From G963677325 sp963810555 (GTDB lineage Bacteria > Bacteroidota > Bacteroidia > Bacteroidales > Prolixibacteraceae), in the NCBI GenBank assembly GCA_963810555.1, contig CAWENX010000007.1, positions 636,528-700,527 of the forward strand: 64,000 nt of DNA. Direction: 5' to 3'. Both the position numbers and the translations under genes were made by a program. Positions within the stretch are counted from its first letter, which is position 1, and each line of letters starts with the position of its first letter. The notes below the pieces were generated by a model. It saw nothing but the letters and a program-made list of their open reading frames with translations, was not told the origin of the DNA and did not search any database. Shown one piece after another: positions 1 through 8,802 of this stretch.

Positions 1-548
1 CGATCGCTCAAACTGTGAATTAAACGTGCAATATATTCTTTCCCGGTACCGCTTTCTCCCTGTATAATCACTGACATCTCTGTAGGGGCAATCAATTTTA
101 CCTGATCATAAAGCTTTTGAGATTCAGGACTTTGGCCCGTAACAAAGTCCGGCAAACCCAATTCGTTTAAATTTGCGGCAGGATTTTCGTTTTTTCTTAG
201 AGCTTCTTTAATCACCATCAACAGTTCATCCTGATTTATAGGCTTAATTATGTAGTCAAAGGCTCCCATCCGCATTGCCCGGACAGAGGTCCGCACATCA
301 TTAAAACTGGTCATAATTATGGTTGGCACCTTTTTGTTTCTGTTCATTGCAGCGGACATAATATCAAGACCGGTGCCATCGGGCAAGCGGTAATCAAATA
401 AAAAGAGTTGATACGTTTCCCTGCCCAGAATTTTTGTTGCGTCCATGACATTGTGAGCAACGTCAACGGAGTATCCAGACTTTTTCAAAAAAATCTGAAG
501 AATTTGTGTGAAAGTTACATCATCGTCAACAACAAGGATAGACTCCAT
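1..548 (-). CDS. Sigma-54-dependent response regulator (NtrC family), 3' part outside window
   Basis: The reverse strand reads from ATG at 548 without a stop to base 1, giving 182 residues. The N-terminal receiver domain (about residues 1-120) starts with ILVVDDD, has the likely phospho-acceptor Asp in LFDYRLPDG near residue 53, a Thr-Ser switch in IIMTSF and the conserved Lys in YIIKPI. After a linker, the AAA+ sigma-54 activation domain begins, with Walker A GESGTGKE near residue 168. The missing part should hold the GAFTGA loop and a C-terminal DNA-binding helix-turn-helix. Such proteins respond to a sensor kinase by phosphorylation and activate RpoN promoters; the cognate kinase and targets are not visible here. 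Confidence 0.92.
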   Translation of the reverse strand, partial: MESILVVDDDVTFTQILQIFLKKSGYSVDVAHNVMDATKILGRETYQLFLFDYRLPDGTGLDIMSAAMNRNKKVPTIIMTSFNDVRTSVRAMRMGAFDYIIKPINQDELLMVIKEALRKNENPAANLNELGLPDFVTGQSPESQKLYDQVKLIAPTEMSVIIQGESGTGKEYIARLIHSLSD

Positions 549-591
549 AAATAATATGTTCCAACTTATACAAAGTTCCAAAGTTATAAAA

Positions 592-690
592 AAGTGAGAA
601 GGTGATAAAGTGAAAAAGTGAGAAGGTGAAAAGGTGGGAAGGTGAAGAAGTAAGAAGATGAGAAGGTGAGAAAATGAGAAGAGGGGAAGG
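592..690. repeat. Purine-rich short tandem repeat
   Basis: About 100 bases made of imperfect 9-11-base units of the form GTGAGAAG or GTGAAAAG, in the gap upstream of the response regulator start. One strand is almost entirely purine. It has no coding sense and looks like a slippage-prone minisatellite. The rest of the 549-891 gap holds only the palindrome and terminator listed separately. Confidence 0.75.
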
Positions 691-782
691 CAGGAATTAA
701 AGAATTTGATCCTGAAAGATTTTGGGAGAAGCTGAGATTAAATCCAGAAAATTGTAAAGAGACGGAAAGAAAAAGCTGTATA

Positions 783-806
783 AGAGACGCGGCGTGCCGC
801 GTCTCT
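783..806. repeat. Perfect 11-bp palindrome (dispersed hairpin repeat)
   Basis: AGAGACGCGGC, a GT spacer, then GCCGCGTCTCT form a perfect inverted repeat, followed by AC. A decayed relative lies at 10373-10396. Palindromes beginning GAGACGC and ending TCTCTAC are familiar as dispersed intergenic repeats in several bacterial genomes; that is from memory, not a search. Confidence 0.7.
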
Positions 807-830
807 ACAAAAAAACTTGTGCATCACATC

Positions 831-867
831 CCAAATAAAAAGGGTGTCTCTTTCGAGGCACCCCTTT
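831..867 (-). terminator. Rho-independent terminator of the 892-1767 gene
   Basis: Read on the minus strand just after the stop of the lipoprotein gene: an AAGGGGTGCCTC arm, a GAAA loop, a GAGACACCC arm and then a TTTTTATTT tract. One wobble pair breaks the stem. Confidence 0.8.
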
Positions 868-891
868 GATGGTGATTGATTGTTAGTAATT

Positions 892-1767
892 TTATTTCAC
901 TACCATAACAAGAACTTTGGATTTGCTCCAGAACTCTGCCGGTTTAAGGATAACAAGATCGTCAGCGGTTTTTTCACCTTCAATACGATAAGAATCTTTA
1001 GGATGAGAGCTAACGATTGAAACTTTTTTCTGATTGATCGGGATTTCATTTAATGATGTAATATCCACTTTCGTGAAATTGCTCATGTCAGCATCAGGTG
1101 TTACCTTTTCGGCACGCCCTATTCCAAGAAAACCGCCTGTCGGGGTGATAATATTCTTTTCCTTCAATTCTTTGGTTGTTCCCATCACATAATAAGCGGT
1201 ATTCAGTTCAGCTGTTTTCTCTTCAATAACCTGTTGTTTTTGCTGGGTTTCAGCGGTCAAATTGCCAACAGTATTGGTAAGATCGCCAACTTTCAGATTC
1301 AAATCCTTAACCTGGATATTCACTTTTCCAAGTTCGTCGGTAAGAGAAGCAATTTGTTGATCCTTTTCTTCGATAGATTTATTAAGATTATCAACCATTT
1401 TCTGCAAATCGGCTGTATGTTTGTTTGACTTTCTCAACAAGGCAGTTAATTGAGCAACTTTCTGACGGTTTTTCAGCTGTAAAGAATAAATGTAGGCGAT
1501 ATCGCTCTTTATCTGTTCTTTACGGTCACTTTTTACCTCTCCTGCCTTTGCCGATTTATCGAGGATTTGTTCTTTCGCCTTAATAGAATCAAGATTAGCT
1601 TCAATTTCGTTAAAGGCGGTTACAAACTGAGCGATGTTCGCTTCTTTAGCACTACTAACAGCCATAAGGCTGTCCCTTTGGACTGTAAGACGGTCGATTT
1701 TCTTCTGATTGCAACCGGAAATCATGAAAACCAACGGCAGCACGAATACTAAAAGATACTTTTTCAT
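892..1767 (-). CDS. Coiled-coil lipoprotein of unknown function
   Basis: Starting at the ATG at 1767 gives 291 residues opening with a lipoprotein signal: MKKYL, a hydrophobic stretch and the lipobox ISGC with Cys19. An upstream in-frame ATG at 1800 would put 11 extra residues before the signal and is unlikely. Residues about 25-195 are heptad-rich and highly charged, a long coiled coil with many Gln, Lys and Glu; the C-terminal ~90 residues look globular and beta-rich. It should be anchored in the outer or inner membrane facing the periplasm. I do not recognise a named family. It stands alone with its own terminator downstream. Confidence 0.85.
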   Translation of the reverse strand: MKKYLLVFVLPLVFMISGCNQKKIDRLTVQRDSLMAVSSAKEANIAQFVTAFNEIEANLDSIKAKEQILDKSAKAGEVKSDRKEQIKSDIAYIYSLQLKNRQKVAQLTALLRKSNKHTADLQKMVDNLNKSIEEKDQQIASLTDELGKVNIQVKDLNLKVGDLTNTVGNLTAETQQKQQVIEEKTAELNTAYYVMGTTKELKEKNIITPTGGFLGIGRAEKVTPDADMSNFTKVDITSLNEIPINQKKVSIVSSHPKDSYRIEGEKTADDLVILKPAEFWSKSKVLVMVVK

Positions 1768-2198
1768 TTTAATGTAATTTAAGTTTCTGACTTTGTGCAA
1801 TTAATACTCCCTTACTATTGAAAAAAATGTGCCAAAGAAAACAGAGAGTACAAAAAGCTGAAAATCAGATATATTTATTTATTTATATCTATTGGGATTG
1901 TCGGAATTTCCAACAAAGTGTTGTGTATTCCCGCATTTTAAATAAACAGAGACCAAGAATGCCATCGGGAATATGGGGAATTGGAGAAAAATATTATGAA
2001 TTCCTTTATTTTTTGCTGAAAAGTAAAAGATACGGGACAATCATGTTAAATAAATAACCAAAATATTTAATTTTACACCATAAATCATATAATTACCAGA
2101 CATTTAAATGAGTGCGGACTACATTACGAACTTGTTTAAGGATGTTGAAACAGAGATCACATTTAAGGCCTATAGGACAAAAACAAAATAAAGTGATT

Positions 2199-2657
2199 AT
2201 GATTAAAATAAAACCACATCATTTTTTAGATATCATTAAATTATATGGTAAAGGGCTCGAAGTATTTGTCCCGGATAAAAAATACAATCATAATTTTTAC
2301 AAGGCAGCAAATGATATTATTGCCAACCATCAGGCAGAAATTACAATAACATCTGGTGAAGATGACATTTGTGCCCCATGTATATTTCTGGGAAGGGATA
2401 ATAAATGCACGGACAGAATATTTCACATTGCGGGCATCGATTCGAAAAACGAATGGAATGAAATCCTTGATAACAGAATTATGCAATACACCGGGATAAG
2501 AGCAGGTAACAAATATTCATCAGAAGAATTTTGCAGAATTTTGTTTTTTCAGAAAGAAATTATTTTTAATGTATGGAAAGAAGAATCAAAACCAGATAAG
2601 GGGTCCCGTTATGAAGCATTTTGCAAAGGCGCTAAAAAGTATTTAGGTATTCATTGA
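2199..2657 (+). CDS. DUF1284-like cysteine-containing protein
   Basis: The 152-residue product opens with IKIKPHHFLDIIKLYGKG and carries DDICAPCIFL followed by a third Cys in DNKCTDR. This matches the DUF1284 layout: an N-terminal HH motif, a GKG segment and a Cys cluster that may bind metal. Biochemical function is not known. I start at ATG 2199; a longer frame from 2112 adds an unlikely Arg-rich leader, and GTG at 2193 is another option. Directly upstream, 2108-2191 reads as a separate 27-codon ORF starting MSADY that may be debris of another gene. Confidence 0.7.
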   Translation: MIKIKPHHFLDIIKLYGKGLEVFVPDKKYNHNFYKAANDIIANHQAEITITSGEDDICAPCIFLGRDNKCTDRIFHIAGIDSKNEWNEILDNRIMQYTGIRAGNKYSSEEFCRILFFQKEIIFNVWKEESKPDKGSRYEAFCKGAKKYLGIH

Positions 2658-2910
2658 TGCAAAAAAACAAACTTTAAAGAGAGAAGGATACCTCCGGAAA
2701 TAACAACCAAATTTCTTATACTGATAGTCGGAATTATAATCGGAATAATGATCAGACAATAGGATCTGAATTGTATCCATCCCTGACTTTCGCGGGCCAG
2801 ATCAGAACAAAAATGACTGTTGCAGTGAACTTGCAATGGCAGATGTCGATGATGCAATAAGCTATGATGTTAAAAAGTCATCTGAAGATTAAATAATCTG
2901 CTACATTTAT

Positions 2911-3090
2911 CATCGATTCAGAAGTTATAAAACCCTAAAAATAATTACTAACAATCTTATATATTATGATTACAAGAGTCTCTAAGGCAAATACGGAGCA
3001 AAAGCGAACCAAAAGCGGAGCAAACAGGGAGGTGGAATTTTTAAGTTATTGTTAAATACACTCTTTGAATATCTTCTTTTAAAACCTGTC
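2911..3090 (+). repeat. Dispersed ~180-bp repeat, copy A
   Basis: This stretch is homologous to the reverse complement of 13373-13565. The core (2961-3027) is nearly identical in both: it includes ATTATGATTACAAGAG, then GGCAAATACGGAGC and AAAAGCGAACCAAAAGCG. Similarity fades outward but continues through TATTGTTAAATA and GAATATCTT on one side and the TTATAAAACCCTAAAAA region on the other. No ORF is shared. The core carries short subrepeats around GGAGCAAAAGCG. Confidence 0.8.
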
Positions 3091-3223
3091 AGTTTTAAAA
3101 CTTCAAATCTCAGCATGAATATTTCATCTATAAATAAAGAACCTAATACTTTTTAAACAACAATTAAAATCGGAGACTATAAAAACAATCCTTTATTTTG
3201 CATGTTTATTAATATTCAATTGA

Positions 3224-3272
3224 GCCCAGCGTTAATTATTAAAAGATAATTAGTAATTTTGGGCGTTTTTTT
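3224..3272 (+). terminator. Hairpin with T tract, possible rpsO leader attenuator
   Basis: GCCCA pairs with TGGGC and the inner TTAATTAT pairs with ATAATTA, followed by GTTTTTTT at 3265-3272. It sits 76 bases ahead of rpsO and reads toward it. It could end an upstream transcript or act as a leader attenuator; I cannot choose. Confidence 0.6.
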
Positions 3273-3347
3273 AATTAATGTTGAGCCGTTGTTATCGAAC
3301 GCGAATGCTGCGGCGCAATGATTGTATCACAATTAAATTTATTGTAA

Positions 3348-3617
3348 ATGTATTTAACAGCTGAAAAGAAGAAGGAAATCTTCGAGAAATTTGGCAAAGA
3401 TTCTGCCAACACAGGATCAACTGAAGGCCAGATTGCTTTATTTACTTATCGTATCAATCATCTCACGGAACACCTCAAATCAAATAAAAAGGATTTTGGC
3501 ACCCAGCGCGCATTGATTGGAATGGTTGGCAAAAGGCGTTCGCTGCTCGATTACCTGAAGCGAAAAGATATCGAAAGGTACCGTGCCATACTTAAGGAAT
3601 TGAATCTTCGTAAATAA
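3348..3617 (+). CDS. rpsO: 30S ribosomal protein S15
   Basis: The product is 89 residues, the normal S15 length. Recognisable segments are FGKDSANTGSTEGQIALFT, RINHLTEHLK, DFGTQRALIGMVGKRRSLL and the end RYRAILKELNLRK. S15 binds 16S rRNA early in small-subunit assembly. It is followed by a strong terminator and then pnp, the rpsO-pnp order conserved across many bacteria. Confidence 0.98.
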   Translation: MYLTAEKKKEIFEKFGKDSANTGSTEGQIALFTYRINHLTEHLKSNKKDFGTQRALIGMVGKRRSLLDYLKRKDIERYRAILKELNLRK

Positions 3618-3624
3618 ATCTTAT

Positions 3625-3655
3625 AAAAAAGGCAATCAAAGAATTGCCTTTTTTT
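3625..3655 (+). terminator. Rho-independent terminator after rpsO
   Basis: AAAAAAGGCAATC, an AAAG loop, then GAATTGCC and a run of seven Ts. It separates rpsO from pnp, so pnp probably has its own promoter or depends on read-through. Confidence 0.85.
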
Positions 3656-3713
3656 GGATACAAAAAAGCCCCACCCATTTATTTTTTAGTATAAACAATA
3701 TTTTAAATGAATT

Positions 3714-5960
3714 ATGTACAAAGTTGTTAATAAGACGATTGATCTTGGCGATGGCCGTACGATTAACATCGAAACCGGGAAATTGGCCAAACAGGCTGAT
3801 GGATCGGTTGTAGTAAAAATGGGTGATACCATGTTGCTGGCGACTGTTGTTTCGGCTAAAGAAGCTGCAGAAAATGTTGATTTTATGCCCCTATCAGTCG
3901 ATTACCGTGAAAAGTTTTCCGCAGCAGGAAGGTTTCCCGGAGGTTTTCTAAAAAGAGAAGGCCGGCCATCAGATGACGAAATTTTAACTGCCAGGTTGGT
4001 AGATAGGGCGTTGCGACCGTTATTCCCTGAAAACTATCACGCTGAAACTGTAGTGTCGATTGTCCTGATCTCTTCAGGTAAAAACGAGATGCCCGATTGC
4101 CTGGCAGGGTTGGCTTCTTCGGCAGCAATCGCTGTATCTGACGTTCCCTTCAACGGTCCGATTTCGGAAGTCCGTGTCAGCCGTATCGATGGTAAACTGG
4201 TGATTAATCCCTCTGCAGAACAATTGGCCGGTGCGGATATTGATATTATGGTCGGAGCTTCTTATGATAATATCATGATGGTAGAAGGAGAAATGGATGA
4301 AGTCTCCGAAGAGGAGATGCTTGAAGCCATCAGATATGCTCACGATGCCATCAAAGTGCATTGTAAAGTGCAGATGGAACTCGCGGAAGAACTCGGAGTA
4401 AAGAAACGTGAATACTCTCATGAAGTGAATAACGAAGAGCTCCTTGAGACCATCCGGAAAGAAATTTATCAGAAGGTATATGATACTGCCCGTTCACTGA
4501 TTAGCGACAAACACTTAAGAACTGACGCGTTTGAAAAAATCAGGGAAGACTTTATTGCAGCATACAGCGAGGGTAAAGAGGAAACCGAGGTGAATAAAGA
4601 ACTTATTGCCAGGTATTATCATGACATCGAGAAAGAAGCAATGCGCCGGATGATACTTGATGAGGGCATAAGGCTGGATGGGCGCTCAACCACTCAAATA
4701 CGTGATATCTGGGGCGAAGCAGATTATTTGCCGGGTAGTCATGGATCAGCTTTATTTACACGCGGCGAGACACAATCCTTAACAAGTGTAACACTTGGAA
4801 CCAAACTGGATGAAAAGATCATTGATAATGTCACCCTTCAGGGACGCGAAAGATTCCTTCTCCATTATAATTTTCCACCGTTCAGTACAGGTGAGGCAAG
4901 GACCTCAAGAGGATTGTCAAGGCGTGAAATTGGGCATGGGAATCTTGCTCACCGTGCTCTGAAAAGAATGATACCTGAAGGTTTTCCTTATATTGTGCGT
5001 ATTGTCTCTGATATTCTTGAGTCGAACGGATCTTCATCAATGGCAACGGTTTGTGCAGGTACTATGGCTCTGCTGGATGCAGGAGTAAAAATAACCCGCC
5101 CTGTCGCAGGCATCGCAATGGGACTAATCACTGACAAAGACTCGGATAAATATGCTATACTTTCCGATATATTGGGTGATGAAGATCACCTCGGCGATAT
5201 GGATTTCAAGGTAGCAGGAACAGAAAAAGGAATAACTGCTACACAGATGGATATTAAGGTTGAGGGATTATCTTATGAGGTTTTGTCAAAAGCCTTGCAG
5301 CAGGCCAAAGAAGGCCGCACTTATATTATGGGTAAAATACTCGATGTGATTAAAGAACCTCGTGAGGATTATAAACCCATCGTTCCCCGCATTGTCACCT
5401 TGACGATCCCGAAAGATATGATCGGGGCTGTTATTGGACCCGGCGGAAAAATTATTCAGCAGATTCAGGCTGATACAAAAGCTGTTATTGCAATCGAGGA
5501 GATTAATGACCACGGTTATGTTGAGATCAGCGCTCCCGATAAAGATTCAATTGAAGCCGCTGTAGCGAGGATACAGGCTATAGTCGCTATCCCTGAAGTA
5601 GGGGAAGTTTATAAAGGGAAAGTAAAATCAATAGTTCAGTTTGGAGCTTTTGTTGAAATCTTACCCGGCAAAGAAGGATTACTTCATGTTTCGGAAGTAG
5701 ATTGGAAACGAATTGAAAAAACCGAAGATGTTCTGAAAGTAGGGGATATTGTTGAAGTTAAACTGCTTGAAATTGATCAACGATCCGGCAAGCTAAAACT
5801 TTCACGTAAAGCCCTTTTACCCCGACCCGTCAATGAGGAGGGACAACATACACATGAAGGAAGGGGGGATCGGCACCAACAGAATGACCACCGATATGAT
5901 CGTGGTGATGACAAGGGTCATAGTCAAAGGCATTCTTTTCGAAAACCAAATCAACAATAA
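3714..5960 (+). CDS. pnp: Polyribonucleotide nucleotidyltransferase (PNPase)
   Basis: PNPase is a trimeric 3'-to-5' phosphorolytic exoribonuclease of the RNA degradosome. The 748-residue product has all expected parts: a first RNase PH core (residues about 10-145, FSAAGRFPGGFLKREGRPSD), a helical linker, a second, catalytic RNase PH core (about 310-545, FPPFSTGEARTSRGLSRREI), a KH domain (GAVIGPGGKI near residue 572) and an S1 domain starting near residue 629 (GEVYKGKVKSIVQFGAFVE). The last ~40 residues are a His-, Arg- and Asp-rich tail of low complexity, a common extension in this phylum. The start has no strong Shine-Dalgarno, normal for Bacteroidota. Confidence 0.98.
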   Translation: MYKVVNKTIDLGDGRTINIETGKLAKQADGSVVVKMGDTMLLATVVSAKEAAENVDFMPLSVDYREKFSAAGRFPGGFLKREGRPSDDEILTARLVDRALRPLFPENYHAETVVSIVLISSGKNEMPDCLAGLASSAAIAVSDVPFNGPISEVRVSRIDGKLVINPSAEQLAGADIDIMVGASYDNIMMVEGEMDEVSEEEMLEAIRYAHDAIKVHCKVQMELAEELGVKKREYSHEVNNEELLETIRKEIYQKVYDTARSLISDKHLRTDAFEKIREDFIAAYSEGKEETEVNKELIARYYHDIEKEAMRRMILDEGIRLDGRSTTQIRDIWGEADYLPGSHGSALFTRGETQSLTSVTLGTKLDEKIIDNVTLQGRERFLLHYNFPPFSTGEARTSRGLSRREIGHGNLAHRALKRMIPEGFPYIVRIVSDILESNGSSSMATVCAGTMALLDAGVKITRPVAGIAMGLITDKDSDKYAILSDILGDEDHLGDMDFKVAGTEKGITATQMDIKVEGLSYEVLSKALQQAKEGRTYIMGKILDVIKEPREDYKPIVPRIVTLTIPKDMIGAVIGPGGKIIQQIQADTKAVIAIEEINDHGYVEISAPDKDSIEAAVARIQAIVAIPEVGEVYKGKVKSIVQFGAFVEILPGKEGLLHVSEVDWKRIEKTEDVLKVGDIVEVKLLEIDQRSGKLKLSRKALLPRPVNEEGQHTHEGRGDRHQQNDHRYDRGDDKGHSQRHSFRKPNQQ

Positions 5961-5974
5961 ATATTATAGCTCAT

Positions 5975-6003
5975 AAATGCCCGAAAATATCGGGCATTTT
6001 TGT
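5975..6003 (+). terminator. Rho-independent terminator after pnp
   Basis: AAATGCCCG, an AAAATAT loop, CGGGCATTTTTG: a clean stem of about nine pairs ending in a T tract. Confidence 0.88.
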
Positions 6004-6208
6004 TAATATTAATTAATTTTCTTGCACAAAACAACAAATGTTCATTTCTTGCGATTCAGAATTGCAACCAGAATTTGAATAAATACCTAAAAACTATATA
6101 ACCAGGCACATAAGATATTAGAGATATATTATATTCTATGTAAAATAATAATTTTAGGATTTCTGAGTTAAATGCATGATTTATTATCTCATTTTTAGCG
6201 AAAGATTT

Positions 6209-6216
6209 TATTTTTG
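6209..6216 (+). promoter_or_regulatory. Candidate Bacteroidota -7 promoter element
   Basis: TATTTTTG fits TAnnTTTG exactly and lies about 85 bases upstream of the lipoprotein start at 6303 in a very AT-rich gap (5961-6302) with no other gene. The -33 TTTG element is weak, so the call is tentative. Confidence 0.4.
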
Positions 6217-6302
6217 CAGATAGTTGAACAAAAAACAGATTGATCATAAATAATTAATATATAAACAATTTATAAAACAATTATTAAATCTACAAAATCA
6301 TT

Positions 6303-8060
6303 ATGATGAGGATTAGACTAACTACTACAATTTTATTCACTCTTGTTGTTTTTTTGCTTTCCGGATGTGCAAGCCTGCAAAAAATGAAAAAGGAAGCTTA
6401 CAAAATCAATTATTCTGTTACTCCTGAGGTTCTTGAAGCCAATGGGGGAAATGTTAATTTTGCAATTCAGGGCAGAATCCCTGAAAAATATTTTCTGAAA
6501 AAGGCAACTCTTGCTGTTACACCTGTCATACAATATGCCGGAGGAGAAAAATCTTTCGATCCGATTATGCTGCAGGGAGAGTCTGTTCGGGCCAATAATA
6601 AAGTGATCAGTTTTTCCGGCGGGGGCAGTTTTTCTGATAAGGATGGTGCACCTTATGAATATTCCATGCGTATATCCGATCTGGTAATAAAAATACATGC
6701 CACTAAAGGGAAAGCATCTCTGGATTTTGATCCGGTAAAAATAGCACATGGCGTGCTTGCTACTTCTACCCTTGTTGATAAAAGTCCTTTAACGATCACA
6801 GGAATTCAGAAAGAAAAAAACACAACAGGAATATATGATCCGGCAATTGATAAATTCCAGCGGATCGTTCCGGATAAATATGTAGCCGATTTAGTTTACC
6901 TGATCAACAGTGCAAATGTACGGAAGTCCGAGTTGACAAAAGAAGAAATGCAACGTCTCGATCAATACATTTATGAAGCCTATAAAGGTGATAATAAAGA
7001 ACTCAAAGGAGTCGAAATATCAGCCTATGCTTCTCCGGACGGTACACTTTCATTTAATACCAAACTATCTGAAAATCGGGAAGGGACTTCTACAAAAGCG
7101 GTAGATAATATGCTTTCAAAACAAAGTATCAGGACTGATTTAAACACCAAATATACTCCGGAAGATTGGGAAGGCTTTAAAGCGTTAATGGAAAAATCAA
7201 ATATACAGGACAAAGAGCTGATTCTTCGTGTTCTTTCAATGTATTCAGATCCTGAAGTCCGTAACAGGGAAATAAAAAATCTTTCTTCTGCTTTTACAGT
7301 AATTGCAAAGAATATTCTTCCCCAGTTGCGCCGGTCTAAAATTACTGCCACTGTCGATCTGATTGGCAAAACTGATGCGGAAATCAGGAGTCTTGCATCA
7401 AGCGATCCGTCAAAGCTGAATCAGGCTGAATTGCTTTATGCGGCTTCACTTACAAATGATCCGGAAAAACAAAAGGCTATTTACACCAGTTTCACCAAAA
7501 TTTACAGCGACGACTGGAGAGGATTTAACAATCTTGGAATAATCCTGTTAAACCAGGGTGATATCGAAGGTGCAAGCAGCGATTTAGAAAAAGCTGACCG
7601 TTTAGATCCTAAAAATCCTGTTGTTCAAAATAATCTGGGATGTGTAGCTCTTAAAAAGAATGAGGTATTAAAAGCTGAAGAACTCTTTGGCGCTGCATCG
7701 GGAGCCGGTAAAGAAGTAAATGAAAATCTTGGCATAGTTAAAATCATGCAGGGACAATACGATACAGCCGCCAAATATTTTAATGACGAAACAGGGAGTT
7801 TTGCCAATAAGGCTATTGCCCAATTATTAAGCGGTGATACAAATGGTGCGCTCCGAACCTTGGACAATGCTCCCGTTGAATCAGGAAGGATAGACTATCT
7901 GAAAGCTATCATAGCCGCACGCACGGCAAAATCAAGTATGATGTATGAGAATCTTGGAAATGCAATTAAAAAGGATCCGGCATACAAAACACTTGCAAAA
8001 ACAGATCTTGAGTTTGCAAAATATTTTGATGACCAGAGTTTCAAACTTTTATTACAATGA
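6303..8060 (+). CDS. TPR-repeat lipoprotein with OmpA-like middle region
   Basis: The 585-residue product starts with a lipoprotein signal ending in the lipobox LLSGC (Cys22), so it should be lipid-anchored in the envelope. Residues about 35-150 form a beta-rich domain. The middle (about 195-270) contains VEISAYASPDGTLSFN followed by NTKLSENREG, which resembles the peptidoglycan-facing OmpA_C fold found in Bacteroidota envelope proteins. The last ~200 residues are helical with TPR units such as NNLGIILLNQGDIEGA and NNLGCVALKKNEVLKA. ATG at 6306 is an equally possible start. A terminator follows and it is monocistronic. Its role is unknown, perhaps an envelope scaffold. Confidence 0.8.
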   Translation: MMRIRLTTTILFTLVVFLLSGCASLQKMKKEAYKINYSVTPEVLEANGGNVNFAIQGRIPEKYFLKKATLAVTPVIQYAGGEKSFDPIMLQGESVRANNKVISFSGGGSFSDKDGAPYEYSMRISDLVIKIHATKGKASLDFDPVKIAHGVLATSTLVDKSPLTITGIQKEKNTTGIYDPAIDKFQRIVPDKYVADLVYLINSANVRKSELTKEEMQRLDQYIYEAYKGDNKELKGVEISAYASPDGTLSFNTKLSENREGTSTKAVDNMLSKQSIRTDLNTKYTPEDWEGFKALMEKSNIQDKELILRVLSMYSDPEVRNREIKNLSSAFTVIAKNILPQLRRSKITATVDLIGKTDAEIRSLASSDPSKLNQAELLYAASLTNDPEKQKAIYTSFTKIYSDDWRGFNNLGIILLNQGDIEGASSDLEKADRLDPKNPVVQNNLGCVALKKNEVLKAEELFGAASGAGKEVNENLGIVKIMQGQYDTAAKYFNDETGSFANKAIAQLLSGDTNGALRTLDNAPVESGRIDYLKAIIAARTAKSSMMYENLGNAIKKDPAYKTLAKTDLEFAKYFDDQSFKLLLQ

Positions 8061-8082
8061 ACTGAATATTATATATTAAAAA

Positions 8083-8117
8083 TAAAAGGGGATTATTTTA
8101 TCCCCTTTTATTTTTTA
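8083..8117 (+). terminator. Rho-independent terminator after the TPR lipoprotein
   Basis: AAAAGGGGAT, a TATTTT loop, ATCCCCTTTTATTTTTT: ten-pair stem and T tract. Confidence 0.85.
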
Positions 8118-8188
8118 AGTAATTTGTAGCAAATTGTACTGCTTTTAATGTAAATGTGATTGTTGCAAGTTTGTAAAATAGTATTTCA

Positions 8189-8196
8189 TATATTTG
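8189..8196 (+). promoter_or_regulatory. Candidate Bacteroidota -7 promoter element
   Basis: TATATTTG matches TAnnTTTG. A TTTG lies 15 bases upstream (8170-8173), a little close for the usual spacing. It would give a leader of about 60 bases for the gene at 8260. Confidence 0.4.
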
Positions 8197-8259
8197 CCCA
8201 ATTGAATTTTATAATGGAACATTTATTAATTTACTGTGGTTTAATTTTTTCTAAAAAGC

Positions 8260-8727
8260 GTGAATAATCTGATTCAATCCCTCAAGCCCAACCTTCCAAA
8301 GCGCTATCTCCTTTTTATTGCTGCACTTGTGTGGACATTTGCAGGGGGAATCTTATTATTTAAAGGCGGCTCTATATTTATACATTACCACGATCTATTC
8401 TGGTTTCGACTTATATTCTCAGCAATCGGAGGTGTTTTATTTTATATTCTGTTATTCTCTAAAATATCATTCAAACATACAAGACGGATTATCAACCTGA
8501 AACATGATTATCCTTGTGCCTTTTCCTTTTTTAATCTGAAAAGCTATATCCTTATGACCCTTATGATAACTTTAGGCATATGGTTCAGGAAATCAGGATT
8601 TGTACCTCCCGAATACCTTTCTGTATTATATGTTACAATGGGAATCCCGTTATTTCTATCTGCATTCAGATTTTACTATTATGGTATTTTTTATGATCAA
8701 TCCAATAGTCTTAGGACAGAGAAATGA
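8260..8727 (+). CDS. Small integral membrane protein, family unknown
   Basis: A GTG at 8260 starts a 155-residue protein with four predicted membrane segments (about residues 17-35, 45-67, 90-107 and 118-137). Notable motifs are FWFRLIFSAIGGVLFY, the basic loop KHTRRIINLKHDYP and a C-terminal FYYYGIFYDQ. The second half is clearly homologous to the protein at 30184-30525: KHDYPCAFSFFNLKSYIL aligns with KNDKPHSFSSFDVKSDIL, and YYYGIFYD with YYYGTFYD. I cannot name the family. It stands between a terminator and a convergent gene. Confidence 0.75.
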   Translation: MNNLIQSLKPNLPKRYLLFIAALVWTFAGGILLFKGGSIFIHYHDLFWFRLIFSAIGGVLFYILLFSKISFKHTRRIINLKHDYPCAFSFFNLKSYILMTLMITLGIWFRKSGFVPPEYLSVLYVTMGIPLFLSAFRFYYYGIFYDQSNSLRTEK

Positions 8728-8802
8728 TTTCACCAATTGAGTCTTGTAATTTTTACTTTGCCGGTTAGGGTCCGTTCATATTTCCTTTGAATCACATTTC
8801 CA

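Larger units (their letters stand above)
2658..3347. other. Non-coding gap before rpsO
   Basis: Bases 2680-2890 hold short broken frames, one of them hydrophobic (near 2695-2760), possibly remains of a small membrane protein gene. Then follow copy A of the dispersed repeat (2911-3090) and a hairpin with a T tract (3224-3272). I see no intact gene. Confidence 0.5.

Noticed and set aside
1818..2057. Open frame of 79 codons
   Set aside because: AT-rich chance frame in a leader region with no recognisable motif.
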